DNA of 64,000 nucleotides, taken from Pseudomonas serbica. GTDB lineage: Bacteria > Pseudomonadota > Gammaproteobacteria > Pseudomonadales > Pseudomonadaceae. The stretch lies in NCBI RefSeq assembly GCF_028823535.1, contig NZ_JAQIYM010000015.1, positions 1-64,000 on the forward strand. The letters run 5' to 3'. The translations under genes and the position numbers were made by a program. The notes below the pieces were generated by a model, which searched no databases, was not told the DNA's origin, and saw nothing but the letters and a program-made list of their open reading frames with translations. Positions 1-8,246 of the stretch are shown piece after piece (position 1 is the stretch's first letter; each line of letters opens with the position of its first letter).

Positions 1-130
1 GGATTTGTGGTGTGGTCAGAATTGTACCGTCTGCCTGAGCATCGCATGTTTACCTGGAAGCCGCCGGTGGCGTGGCCAGTTCGCTGGACATCTTCTACAA
101 ACGGGATTTCTAAACCGCCATGCAACCCCC

Positions 131-220
131 TGTAGGAGCTGGCTTGCCAGCGAAAGCGGTGGATCAGGCAGCATCGTTGTTGACGGGAAGGACGCCTTCG
201 CTGGCAAGCCAGCTCCTACA
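131..220. repeat. REP inverted pair, copy 1
   Basis: TGTAGGAGCTGGCTTGCCAGCG is mirrored by CGCTGGCAAGCCAGCTCCTACA about 50 bp later, the usual Pseudomonas REP doublet. It lies inside the first tandem unit. Confidence 0.85.
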
Positions 221-349
221 GGGATTTGTGGTGTGGTCAGAATTGTACCGTCTGCCTGACCATCGCATGTTTACCTGGAAGCCGCCGGTGGCGTGGCCAG
301 TTCGCTGGACATCTTCTACAAGCGCGATTTCTAAACCGCCACGCAACCC

Positions 350-440
350 TGTAGGAGCTGGCTTGCCAGCGAAAGCGGTGGATCAGGCAGCATCGTTGTT
401 GACGGGAAGGACGCCTTCGCTGGCAAGCCAGCGCCTACAG
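350..440. repeat. REP inverted pair, copy 2
   Basis: This is the same doublet as at 131-220, inside the second tandem unit. The right arm differs by one base (CAGCGCCTACA). Confidence 0.85.
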
Positions 441-455
441 GGATTTGTGGTGTAG

Positions 456-1208
456 TCAGAATTGCACGGTCTGCCTGAGCATCTGCGCCGCCGGCGTATC
501 CGCCGGGCTGACCATCGCGTAGTTATACCCGCTACCGGACCAATACTCGGCCTGCAACCCGCCATCGCGGCGACTGCCCCGTGGCAGCAGGAAGTTCTTC
601 GGGCCCGGTGGGCGCACGTAGAAGCTGATCTTCTGCCCGCCCAGGTTCTCGTAGACCACCATCGCCGCCGGTCCTTGCTCGGTGCTGAGCAAGCGCCCGC
701 TGGCCGGTTTGAATCCGGCGCCCGACAAGTCCGGCAGGCGATTGGCCTGGGTGAAATAACGGTCGAGCCAGCCTTGCATGTCACCGTTGTCGCCGGCCTT
801 GTAATCAGCCGGCAGGATGCCTTGCTGGGCAATCAGGCGATAGGCCTGCAGGGCGTCGGTCATCGGTGCCGGGGCGGCGGCGAGGGACATCTCACGCGCC
901 TGCCAACCGCCGAACCCACCGACGCTGACCGCCATCAGCAACACCGCGGCGCTGGCCAGATGGCGACGGGACTGGCGCTTTATGCGTTGGCGAATGACGG
1001 CCGGATCAAGGTCGGGGTTGGCCGGCTGCTGCAAGGCGGCGCCGAGGGCCGCACGAAGGTGCTGGGCATCTTGCTGCCAACCACGAACCTGCGCGGCTAC
1101 CTGTGGGTTACTGGCCAGGAAAGTCTCCACCAGACGCCGGTCTTCCTCGCCGAGCTGATGGTCGACGTAAGCGTGCAGGTCGCGCTCGCTGGGGGGCATG
1201 CTGATCAT
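456..1208 (-). CDS. Anti-sigma factor for the adjacent ECF sigma factor
   Basis: A 250-residue membrane-anchored anti-sigma factor. Residues about 1-90 are a cytosolic helical domain (PPSERDLHAYVDHQLGEED), followed by one transmembrane segment (AAVLLMAVSVGGFGGW) near residue 100 and a periplasmic C-terminal domain. Its start overlaps the sigma stop as ATGA (1205-1208), a sign of translational coupling. An alternative start is the ATG at 1199. No CxxC zinc motif is visible. The role, holding the sigma factor at the membrane until an envelope signal, is inferred from gene order and architecture. The last codons are duplicated in the tandem repeats downstream. Confidence 0.85.
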   Translation of the reverse strand: MISMPPSERDLHAYVDHQLGEEDRRLVETFLASNPQVAAQVRGWQQDAQHLRAALGAALQQPANPDLDPAVIRQRIKRQSRRHLASAAVLLMAVSVGGFGGWQAREMSLAAAPAPMTDALQAYRLIAQQGILPADYKAGDNGDMQGWLDRYFTQANRLPDLSGAGFKPASGRLLSTEQGPAAMVVYENLGGQKISFYVRPPGPKNFLLPRGSRRDGGLQAEYWSGSGYNYAMVSPADTPAAQMLRQTVQF

Positions 1209-1711
1209 TTGAGTCTCCGCAGGGAAGGGCGGTTGATTTCGCCGTCGCTGAGTTGGCGCAGGGCCTGGCGAGCCCGGGACAGGCGGGACATCACGGTGCC
1301 GGTGGGGACGTCGAGAATCTCGGCGACCTCTTTGTAGCTCAGGCCTTCCACCGACACCCACAGCAGCAGCGCGCGCTGTTCGGTGGGCAGTCGATCGAAG
1401 GCATCGAGGGTTGATTGGGCGATGACGGTGCGCTCTACGGAAGGCTGCGCATCATCGCGTCCGGTAAAGAATTCGAGCATTCGCGCATAGCGTCGTGTAC
1501 GGCGGTGGGCATCGAGAAACTGTCGATACAGGATCGAGAACAGCCAGGCGCGCAAGTCGCCATCAACGCGCCTGTCGCCCCAACTCGACAGCGCGCGCTC
1601 CAGGCAGGACTGCACCAGGTCGTCGGCGCTGCTGGGGTTACGCGCCAATGACAGGGCAAATCGGCGCAACCGGGGAATGATTTCTCTGAGCTGTTCGTCG
1701 ATATCGTTCAT
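1205..1711 (-). CDS. ECF (sigma-70 family) RNA polymerase sigma factor
   Basis: A 168-residue extracytoplasmic-function sigma factor. Region 2 is at residues about 10-75 (RFALSLARNPSSADDLVQSC) and region 4 at about 110-155, with an HTH (GLSYKEVAEILDVPTGTVMS). I chose the ATG at 1711 because the longer frame, starting at 1759, would run through the likely promoter at 1747-1772. It is cotranscribed with the anti-sigma gene and divergent from the catalase and cytochrome genes, which carry the same promoter signature and are its likely targets. Confidence 0.9.
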   Translation of the reverse strand: MNDIDEQLREIIPRLRRFALSLARNPSSADDLVQSCLERALSSWGDRRVDGDLRAWLFSILYRQFLDAHRRTRRYARMLEFFTGRDDAQPSVERTVIAQSTLDAFDRLPTEQRALLLWVSVEGLSYKEVAEILDVPTGTVMSRLSRARQALRQLSDGEINRPSLRRLK

Positions 1712-1746
1712 GAAATTCTGGCTAGTCACTACGCTGTGGACTAGGA

Positions 1747-1772
1747 AGACGCCCGGCATTCAAGGTTATTCC
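1747..1772 (-). promoter_or_regulatory. Predicted ECF promoter of the sigma/anti-sigma operon
   Basis: On the minus strand GGAATAA (1766-1772) is followed after 14 bases by CGTCT (1747-1751), an ECF-type -35/-10 pair. The identical pair with the same spacing faces the other way at 1801-1826, suggesting autoregulation. Confidence 0.7.
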
Positions 1773-1800
1773 ACACCTGAAAAAATAAACACCGCACCCG

Positions 1801-1826
1801 GGAATAAACCGGTGCGCGGTTCGTCT
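1801..1826 (+). promoter_or_regulatory. Predicted ECF promoter of the catalase/cytochrome operon
   Basis: GGAATAA (1801-1807), 14 bases, then CGTCT (1822-1826). It matches the promoter of the divergent sigma gene exactly in both boxes and in spacing, which ties the two operons to one sigma factor. A start site near 1833 would leave a leader of about 37 nt before the ATG at 1870. Confidence 0.7.
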
Positions 1827-1869
1827 GCTTGATTCTTCTCACTTGTGGCCGATGGCCCTGGAGTCTTTC

Positions 1870-2955
1870 ATGGTAGATCGATCATCACCGCCAACCCGGC
1901 CTCCCTTGAGTGGCGCGAGCCTGATACTGCGCCTGACGGGTATTGCCGTGGTCGTTGCTGCAGTGGCTGGGGCGTTTGCCTACGTCAACGGCACCTTTGA
2001 CCCACAGCGTCTTACGCCGAAGAAGCTGATCAATGTGCTGGAAACCAACAACGGCGTGCACCCGGGCTTCCGCCGCAATCATTCCAAGGGCGTGTGCGTG
2101 ATCGGCCATTTCGAGAGCAGTGGCGAGGCGCGCAGCTATTCCAGCGCGCAAGTGTTCAATGAGGCACGCACGCCCGTGGTTGGTCGGTTTGCCTTGCCTG
2201 CGGGCAACCCCTATGCACCGGACAGCGCGGTGCCGATCCGCAGCATGGCCTTGCGGTTCACCCAGGCCAACGGCCAGCAATGGCGCACCGGGATGAACAG
2301 CATGCCGGTGTTCCCGGTGGGCACGCCCGAGGCGTTCTATCAATTGCAGCAAGCCCAGTCGCCGGTTCCGGCGACCGGTAAACCGGACCCCGCCGCGGTG
2401 CCCGCATTCTTCGGTTCGCATCCGGAATCCGCGCCGTTCCTGGCCTGGATCAAGACCGCCAAACCGTCTGCCAGCTACGTCACGGAAACCTACAACAGCG
2501 TCAATGCGTTTTACCTGGTGAACGCCGCAGGACAACGGCAAGCGGTGCGCTGGAGCATGGTGCCGGTGGCCCAGGACGCGCCGGGTGCCACAGCGCCGCA
2601 GGGCAATGATTTCCTGGAGAAGGATCTGGTCCAGCGCATCGCCGCAGGGCCGCTGCGTTGGCAATTGAACATTATCCTGGCCAACCCCGGCGATCCGGTC
2701 AACGATGCCAGCAAGGCTTGGCCAGAAGGGCGCAAAGTGTTGAACGCCGGGACCCTGGTCCTTGAAAGCACCCAGCCGCAACTCAGCGGCGAATGCCGCG
2801 ACATCAACTACGATCCGCTGGTGTTGCCTGCCGGGATCGAAGGTTCCGACGACCCGTTGCTCGCCGCTCGTTCGGCCGGTTATTCCAATTCCTACCTGCG
2901 TCGCACCAGCGAAGTCAGCCAATTGCCCGCCGCCAAGCAGGAGGCCCAGCAATGA
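1870..2955 (+). CDS. Catalase-family peroxidase, membrane-anchored (SrpA-like)
   Basis: A 361-residue minimal catalase-fold haem protein, much shorter than the ~480-residue typical catalases. An N-terminal hydrophobic segment (residues about 20-42) should place the domain in the periplasm. The distal His is in RRNHSKG, and the RxxxY proximal ligand motif is RSAGY near residues 334-338. The ATG at 1870 has GGAG six bases upstream, so it is preferred over the upstream TTG at 1843. Its stop overlaps the start of the cytochrome b561 gene (ATGA), so the two are coupled. Peroxide detoxification is the family activity; the substrate here is not shown. Confidence 0.88.
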   Translation: MVDRSSPPTRPPLSGASLILRLTGIAVVVAAVAGAFAYVNGTFDPQRLTPKKLINVLETNNGVHPGFRRNHSKGVCVIGHFESSGEARSYSSAQVFNEARTPVVGRFALPAGNPYAPDSAVPIRSMALRFTQANGQQWRTGMNSMPVFPVGTPEAFYQLQQAQSPVPATGKPDPAAVPAFFGSHPESAPFLAWIKTAKPSASYVTETYNSVNAFYLVNAAGQRQAVRWSMVPVAQDAPGATAPQGNDFLEKDLVQRIAAGPLRWQLNIILANPGDPVNDASKAWPEGRKVLNAGTLVLESTQPQLSGECRDINYDPLVLPAGIEGSDDPLLAARSAGYSNSYLRRTSEVSQLPAAKQEAQQ

Positions 2956-3497
2956 GCACTCAACCGAAGCATTTCGCACCCCTGGCGCGCCTGCTGCACT
3001 GGCTGATGGCACTCATGGTTATCGCCATGCTGTTTATCGGCGCCGGCATGGTCGCCTCGGTGTCCGAGCGTCATGAATGGCTGATTCACCTGCACAAGCC
3101 ATTGGGCATCGCCATCCTGCTGCTGGTGATCGTGCGCCTGGCGGTGCGTTTTTCGACACAACAACCGCCGCTGCCAACCGACCTCCCAGGCTGGCAAGTG
3201 CTGGCGGCCAAGGCATCGCACGTCCTGCTGTACGCCTTGATGCTGATTTTGCCGTTGCTGGGCTGGGCAATGATCTCGGCGTCGGGCGAACCGGTGATGC
3301 TCAGCAGTTCATTGCAGTTGCCATCGATCGTGCCGGCGAATGCGCAGGTGTTCGCCTTCTTGCGCAAGGCTCACGGGTATCTGGCGTATCTGCTGTTCCT
3401 GACCGTGTTGCTGCACCTGGCGGCGGCGTTGTTTCATGGTTGGGTGCGGCGTGATGAGGTGCTGGACAGCATGTTGCGAGGCAAGGATCGCGGTTGA
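2952..3497 (+). CDS. Cytochrome b561 family protein (YceJ/CybB-like)
   Basis: A 181-residue, four-helix dihaem cytochrome b561. Conserved histidines lie in LLHWLMALM, LIHLHKPLGI, KASHVLLYALML and LLHLAAALFHGW, on the helices as expected for haem ligands. Its start overlaps the catalase stop by four bases. It probably passes electrons from the quinol pool to the anchored catalase-like peroxidase; this electron link is inferred from the coupling, not shown. Confidence 0.88.
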   Translation: MSTQPKHFAPLARLLHWLMALMVIAMLFIGAGMVASVSERHEWLIHLHKPLGIAILLLVIVRLAVRFSTQQPPLPTDLPGWQVLAAKASHVLLYALMLILPLLGWAMISASGEPVMLSSSLQLPSIVPANAQVFAFLRKAHGYLAYLLFLTVLLHLAAALFHGWVRRDEVLDSMLRGKDRG

Positions 3498-3507
3498 TCG
3501 AAGCACT

Positions 3508-3566
3508 AAAAGATCGCAGCCTGCGCGGTGAACCCCTGCAGGAGCTACTGCAGGCTGCGATCTTTT
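3508..3566. terminator. Long inverted repeat between convergent genes, likely bidirectional terminator
   Basis: AAAAGATCGCAGCCTGC (3508-3524) and its exact complement GCAGGCTGCGATCTTTT (3550-3566) flank a 25-base loop. It sits between convergent genes, with A and T runs at the outer ends suited to termination on both strands. Confidence 0.7.
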
Positions 3567-3575
3567 GATCTTGAA

Positions 3576-4721
3576 TCAACGCAACGAATCAACCATATCA
3601 GCCACCGTGGTCAACACATCCTTACCCAACTGCTTCGAGCGTTTGCCCGACCACCCAGTCAACGGATTCGGATGATCATCATGATCCTTGAACGGCATTT
3701 CCAGGGTCAGCGACAGGCAGTCGTACTTCTGGCCAACGCTGTTGCACGCCAGGGTCATGTTCGCCTGGCCCGGTTCGTCGCGGGTGTAGCCGTGCTTGGT
3801 CTGGAAGTCCTTGGTGGTGTGTTTCAGATGGCTGCGGAAATGCTCCTCAAGTTTTTCGATCCGCGGCGTGTAGCCTGGATTGCCTTCGCAACCGGCGGTG
3901 AACACGTGAGGGATTTCCTCGTCACCATGGATGTCGAGGAACAGGTCGACGCCGTACTTCTCCATTTGCTGCTGGACGAAAAAGACTTCCGGGCTGAGTT
4001 CCTGGCTCGCACTCTGCCAGGCGCGGTTCAGGTCCTGGCCCATGGCATTGGTGCGCAGGTGACCGTGGAAGGCACCGTCCGGGTTCATGTTCGGCACCAG
4101 GTACAGGTCGGCGCTCGCCAATAGTTTATTCAGCACCGGGTCGTCGTTTTTTTCCAGGCGCTCGATCACACCCTCCATGAACCACTCTGCCATGTGTTCG
4201 CCGGGATGTTGCTGGGCGATGATCCACACCTTGCGCTGGCCTTCGGTGCCGGTGCCTTTGCGCAGCAGTTGAATGTCGCGACCTTCGACACTCTTGCCGG
4301 TGGCCAGCAGTTCAGTGCCGGCCTTGCTCAGCGCCTGCTCGATCAACCAGTCGTGGCGACCTCGGCTGTAGGGTTCGAAGTAGGCGAACCAGGCGTGGGT
4401 CTGTTCAGCTTCAAGGCTGAAACGCAGGCAGTCGCCTTCGAAAATGGTCGGCACGCGGAACCAGTTGACGTGGTCGTAGGACGCCACCGCCTGATAACCG
4501 GTCCAGGCCTTGTTGTAGGAAGACTGGCTGGCATTGTTCAGGCGAAACCAATGGTCCTGGCCGACATGCAGGCCGCTGGCCTTGAAGTGGAACCACTGGA
4601 AATGATTGCTTTTGGTATCGGGGCGGATGGCCAGCAGGGGCTTGAGCGGGTCGCTGACATCGATGACCTGGATGTTGCCGCTGTCAAAGTTGGCACTGAT
4701 TTCGAGTGAGGATTTGGCCAC
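3576..4721 (-). CDS. M14-family zinc carboxypeptidase (cytosolic type)
   Basis: A 381-residue metallocarboxypeptidase of the cytosolic-carboxypeptidase subgroup. An N-terminal beta-sandwich domain (residues about 1-125) precedes the M14 domain. Visible motifs are the zinc ligands HPGE (QQHPGEHMAEW), the NPDG segment (VPNMNPDGAFHG) with RTNAMGQDLNRAW, the third ligand in DIHGDEEIPHVF, and a C-terminal catalytic Glu in LTLEMPF. There is no signal peptide, so it acts in the cytoplasm. Bacterial members of this group are poorly characterised and no substrate can be read from the context. Confidence 0.9.
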   Translation of the reverse strand: MAKSSLEISANFDSGNIQVIDVSDPLKPLLAIRPDTKSNHFQWFHFKASGLHVGQDHWFRLNNASQSSYNKAWTGYQAVASYDHVNWFRVPTIFEGDCLRFSLEAEQTHAWFAYFEPYSRGRHDWLIEQALSKAGTELLATGKSVEGRDIQLLRKGTGTEGQRKVWIIAQQHPGEHMAEWFMEGVIERLEKNDDPVLNKLLASADLYLVPNMNPDGAFHGHLRTNAMGQDLNRAWQSASQELSPEVFFVQQQMEKYGVDLFLDIHGDEEIPHVFTAGCEGNPGYTPRIEKLEEHFRSHLKHTTKDFQTKHGYTRDEPGQANMTLACNSVGQKYDCLSLTLEMPFKDHDDHPNPLTGWSGKRSKQLGKDVLTTVADMVDSLR

Positions 4722-5043
4722 GGTCAGGGTTCCTGATTGAGTTTTTATGGCGGCTACTTTACACGCAAGCGTAGAGGGTTAGCAGCGCGGACAAATCGTT
4801 TCACCCGGCCTGCTGCGGTTTGTTTTTCTGTCGTGTTACCCCGCGCACCTCATTGTGGCCGTCAGGTGACAACTTGGGGCATTTCAACTCGCTTGCTACG
4901 CACCCACATGGCGGGAGCAGGCCCTCCCATACGTCAATACTTCAATCCAATCAGCTACCTGCATGAGGCGAGTGAAAACTGGCATGCAATGTGCTTTTTT
5001 GGATATATGGATAATTGGATACAAATATACAAAAGGAGCACCG
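4722..5043. promoter_or_regulatory. Intergenic region with triple GGATA direct repeats before the GntR gene
   Basis: This 322-bp gap separates two divergent genes. GGATA occurs at 5001, 5009 and 5017, an exact 8-bp periodicity, just before the ribosome binding site AAAGGAG and the GntR start. The AT-rich stretch TTGGATACAAATATAC resembles operators of FadR-subgroup GntR regulators, so autoregulation is likely. I see no open gene in the rest of the gap. Confidence 0.5.
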
Positions 5044-5712
5044 ATGAAATTTGCCCCTGTCTACACCGAGCGCCAGCCCGTGACCGCTGAAGAGGAGGCC
5101 TACAACTTTCTTCTGGAAGCCATTTGCAAAGGCCGTTACCGCACAGGCGAGCGCCTGATCGCCGAGGACATCGCCGGTGAAATCGGCATGAGCCGCATGC
5201 CGGTGCGCGAGGCGTTTCGGCGCCTGGATGCCGATGGCCTGGTGACGTTGCGGCCCAATCGCGGCGCAATCGTGCGCGGTCTCAACATCGAGGAAATGCG
5301 TGAAGTCTTCGAGATGCGCAGCGCCCTTGAAGGCCTCGCCATCCGGGTCGCGGTTGCGAAAATCACCGAGCGCCATTTCAGCCATCTCGACCGCCTGCTC
5401 GACGAGATGGACGACTTCCGGGACGACGGTGCCGAGTGGGTCAGCCGCCATCGGGCCTTTCACGAATACCTGTGCAGCCTGAGTGAGCGCCCGCGCCTGA
5501 TGCGCCAGATATCGGCGCTGTATTCGGTGATCGAGCCGCACATGCGCCTGTGGCTGCAACACGCCGACAAACCCCGCAGCGCCCGGGACGAGCACGCCTC
5601 GATCATTACCGCATTGCGCAGTGGCGTTCCGGACAAGGCGGCCGCGGTGGTTTGCGAGCACATCGAGGGCACCATTCCTCGACTCATTCAATTCCTCGAA
5701 GCCCACCAATAA
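5044..5712 (+). CDS. GntR family transcriptional regulator, FCD (FadR) subgroup
   Basis: A 222-residue regulator. The N-terminal winged helix is at residues about 15-80 (ERLIAEDIAGEIGMSRMPVR, then an R-x-GAIV wing), and a helical FCD ligand-binding domain covers about 90-215, with the metal-site residues HRAFHEYL and the late EHASIITAL and CEHIEGT segments. The ATG at 5044 has AAAGGAG eight bases upstream. It lies upstream of the amino-acid ABC transporter and gamma-glutamyltransferase genes on the same strand and probably controls them. Confidence 0.9.
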   Translation: MKFAPVYTERQPVTAEEEAYNFLLEAICKGRYRTGERLIAEDIAGEIGMSRMPVREAFRRLDADGLVTLRPNRGAIVRGLNIEEMREVFEMRSALEGLAIRVAVAKITERHFSHLDRLLDEMDDFRDDGAEWVSRHRAFHEYLCSLSERPRLMRQISALYSVIEPHMRLWLQHADKPRSARDEHASIITALRSGVPDKAAAVVCEHIEGTIPRLIQFLEAHQ

Positions 5713-5731
5713 AGCAGATACCCCACCTCCC

Positions 5732-5815
5732 TGTAGGAGCCGGCTTGCCGGCGATGGCGGCCGAATGAGCGAAGCAAGACTCAAGAGCCAATCGCTGGCC
5801 AGCCAGCTCCTACAG
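5732..5815. repeat. REP inverted pair
   Basis: TGTAGGAGCCGGCTTGCCGGCG is mirrored by CGCTGGCCAGCCAGCTCCTACA. It sits between the GntR gene and the transporter genes. Confidence 0.8.
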
Positions 5816-5848
5816 GGGGCACCCTTGCAGCCAACTGGAGTCATGCCC

Positions 5849-6655
5849 ATGCACAAGCCTTGCGCGTTAGTTGCCGTGTTCACCTTGAGTCTGTGTTCGC
5901 AATGGGCGTTCGCCGCCCCCGAGTTGCCCGAGCGATTGAGCAAGAGCGAGAAGATCGTTTATTGCTCTGGCATGGATTCCCCTCCGCTGGTGTCGTTCGA
6001 CATGAAGCAAAAGCCGGTGGGGCTGCAGGTCGACATGGGCGAAGCGATTGCCCAGCGCCTGGGTGACAAGAAGGTCGAGTGGCGTATTTCGCCTTTTGCC
6101 GGGCTGATCCCGGCGCTGCTGGCGCAGCAGTGCGACATGATCGTCGATCAGTTGTTCGACAAGCCCGAGCGCCGCGAGGTGATCGACATCGTCAACTTCA
6201 TGTACTCCAGCCAATCCATCGTGGTGCCCAAGGGCAACCCGAAAGCGGTGACTGCCCTGGAGGATTTGTCCGGGCTCAAGGTGGCGGTCAGCAACGGTTC
6301 GACGATCCGGGTACTGCTGGGCAAGGAAAACGAAAAACTCGAAGCGGCCGGCAAGGCGCCGATGAAACTGGTGGTGTACAACGTCGACGCCGATGCGTTC
6401 CAGGCCTTGCGCATCAATCAGGTGGACGCTTTCGGCACCACGGTCGAATCCGCCGGCCATTATCAACAACTCGCACCGGATCTGTTCCAGTCGGCGGTCC
6501 CGGCGTTCAACCGCATTCTCACCGGCTTCGGGGTGCGTAAAAGCGACCCGCAGTTGACTGTGGCGTTGAACGAAGTCCTGCAAGGCATGCGCGCCGACGG
6601 CAGTTACGCCGCGCTCCTCAGTAAATGGCATGTCGACGGTGACAAACTGGACTGA
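5849..6655 (+). CDS. Polar amino-acid ABC transporter, periplasmic binding protein
   Basis: A 268-residue SBP_bac_3 family protein. A Sec signal peptide (MHKPCALVAVFTLSLCSQWAFA) is followed by the binding domain, with the family elements SFDMKQKPVGLQVDMGEAIA and LSGLKVAVSNGST. The ATG at 5849 is chosen because GGAG lies eight bases upstream; the in-frame ATG at 5843 is too close to it. A permease and an ATPase gene follow within a few bases. The ligand cannot be read from the sequence; the gamma-glutamyltransferase downstream suggests a glutamate or gamma-glutamyl compound. Confidence 0.9.
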   Translation: MHKPCALVAVFTLSLCSQWAFAAPELPERLSKSEKIVYCSGMDSPPLVSFDMKQKPVGLQVDMGEAIAQRLGDKKVEWRISPFAGLIPALLAQQCDMIVDQLFDKPERREVIDIVNFMYSSQSIVVPKGNPKAVTALEDLSGLKVAVSNGSTIRVLLGKENEKLEAAGKAPMKLVVYNVDADAFQALRINQVDAFGTTVESAGHYQQLAPDLFQSAVPAFNRILTGFGVRKSDPQLTVALNEVLQGMRADGSYAALLSKWHVDGDKLD

Positions 6656-6666
6656 GGACAAACCGA

Positions 6667-7434
6667 ATGAATTTCAATTGGGAAGTGTTCTGGCAGTACC
6701 TGTTGCAGCCCAGCGATGTCTACCTGACGGGGCTGTGGCTGACCTGCCTGATCAGCGTGTCGGCGATGTTGCTCGGTTGCGTGCTGGGGCTGGTCGCGGC
6801 GTTGATGAAGCTGTCGAGTAACCCGTTGTTGCAGTACCCGGTGCGGCTGTATGTCTGGCTGATGCGCGGCACGCCATTGCTGGTGCAGATCGTCTTTCTG
6901 TACACGGCATTGGCGGCGGGGGGGATATTCCGCTTTGAAGACCTGGACCTCGGCTGGTTCATCGTGCCGGGCAACATCCAGGCGGCGATCATCGCCCTGG
7001 GCCTGAATGAAGGCGCGTACATGGCGGAGATCATCCGCGCCGGTATCGGTGCGGTGGACAAGGGGCAATACGAAGCCGGGCGTTCGCTGGGCATGACCTT
7101 TGCCAAGTTGATGCGGCGCATCGTCCTGCCCCAGGCATTCCGGGTGATCGTGCCGCCACTGGGCAACGAGTTCAACGTGATGCTGAAGAACACCACGCTG
7201 GTCAGCGTCATCGGGGTGCAGGAGCTGCTGCTTAGCACGCAAATGGTGACCTCGGCGACGTTCCGCGTGTTCGAGCTGTACCTGGTCGTCGCAATCTACT
7301 TCCTGGCATTGACCACCCTGTGGGGCTTTTTCCAGCGCTGGCTGGAACAGCGCTTCGGCCAGTCCGATCGTCCGGCCCCGGCCGCCAGCCGGATGTTCGG
7401 CCGCAACACCATGAAACTGTTGAGGGGGCGTTGA
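6667..7434 (+). CDS. Polar amino-acid ABC transporter permease (HisM/GlnP family)
   Basis: A 255-residue inner-membrane permease with about five transmembrane helices. The coupling-loop EAA motif reads [20 protein letters not shown], and the early RGTPLLVQI sequence is typical of the family. It starts 11 bases after the binding-protein gene, which ends at 6655. Only one permease is encoded, so it presumably forms a homodimer with the ATPase. Confidence 0.92.
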   Translation: MNFNWEVFWQYLLQPSDVYLTGLWLTCLISVSAMLLGCVLGLVAALMKLSSNPLLQYPVRLYVWLMRGTPLLVQIVFLYTALAAGGIFRFEDLDLGWFIVPGNIQAAIIALGLNEGAYMAEIIRAGIGAVDKGQYEAGRSLGMTFAKLMRRIVLPQAFRVIVPPLGNEFNVMLKNTTLVSVIGVQELLLSTQMVTSATFRVFELYLVVAIYFLALTTLWGFFQRWLEQRFGQSDRPAPAASRMFGRNTMKLLRGR

Positions 7435-7435
7435 G

Positions 7436-8215
7436 ATGGCACACATGAGTGAAGAACTGGTCATCGAGGCGCTGGATATTCACAAGTCTTTCGGTGACCT
7501 GGAAATTCTCAAGGGCATTTCCCTGCAAGTGAAACGCGGTGAAGTGGTGGTGCTGATCGGCGCCTCCGGTTCCGGCAAAACCACCTTTATCCGCTGCATC
7601 AACCTGCTGGAAGAGATCCAGTCCGGGCAGATCCGTGTCGGCGGTCGGCCCATGGGCTATCGCACCCGGGCCGATGGCAGCCTGGCCCGGGATTCGGAAC
7701 GCAACATTGCGCGCCAGCGCCGGGACATCGGCATGGTGTTCCAGCGCTTCAACCTGTTCCCGCACATGACCGCCCTGGAAAACATCATCGAAGCGCCGAT
7801 CCAGGTGCTTGGTGTAGCGCGCGCGGCGGCGCTTGAACAGGCGAGGGCGCTGCTCAAGCGCGTCGGCTTGGCGGAGAAGGCCGATCACTACCCGTCGATG
7901 TTGTCAGGTGGCCAGCAGCAGCGGGTGGCCATTGCCCGGGCGCTGGCCATGAAACCCCAGGCGATGCTGTTCGATGAACCCACCAGTGCCCTGGACCCGG
8001 AAACGGTCGGCGAAGTATTGCAAGTGATGAAGGAGTTGGCCGAGGAGGGCATGACCATGGTCGTGGTCACCCACGAAATGGGGTTTGCCCGCGAGGTGGC
8101 CGACCGGGTGGTGGTGCTCGATCAGGGTGAACTGATCGAGCAGGGGCCGCCCGAGCAGATTTTCAGCCAGCCCAGGCACGCCCGTACCCGTGCGTTTCTC
8201 AGTCGCGTGCTTTGA
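7436..8215 (+). CDS. Amino-acid ABC transporter ATP-binding protein
   Basis: A 259-residue ATPase of the GlnQ/HisP type. It has Walker [10 protein letters not shown] (residues about 42-50), Q-loop [13 protein letters not shown], signature [15 protein letters not shown], Walker [15 protein letters not shown] and switch His in VVTHEMGFA. The ATG at 7436 is preceded by GAGGGGGCG at suitable spacing and lies one base past the permease stop. It energises the importer encoded by the two upstream genes. Confidence 0.95.
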   Translation: MAHMSEELVIEALDIHKSFGDLEILKGISLQVKRGEVVVLIGASGSGKTTFIRCINLLEEIQSGQIRVGGRPMGYRTRADGSLARDSERNIARQRRDIGMVFQRFNLFPHMTALENIIEAPIQVLGVARAAALEQARALLKRVGLAEKADHYPSMLSGGQQQRVAIARALAMKPQAMLFDEPTSALDPETVGEVLQVMKELAEEGMTMVVVTHEMGFAREVADRVVVLDQGELIEQGPPEQIFSQPRHARTRAFLSRVL

Positions 8216-8246
8216 GCCCATCCAACCCATTTGTGTGAGTCCTGCC

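Larger units (their letters stand above)
1..480. repeat. Tandem ~220-bp repeat array carrying REP pairs
   Basis: The sequence starting at 1 recurs at 222 and 441, giving units of 221 and 219 bp; the third copy runs into the intact anti-sigma gene after about 40 bases. Each full unit contains, left to right, the last codons of the anti-sigma gene (minus strand), the last 21 codons of an unknown plus-strand gene (48-113 and 269-334, ending LDIFYKRDF), and a REP inverted pair. The last codons of that unknown gene differ synonymously between copies (aaacgg versus aagcgc). Because the unit already starts mid-array at base 1, more copies probably lie to the left. Confidence 0.85.
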
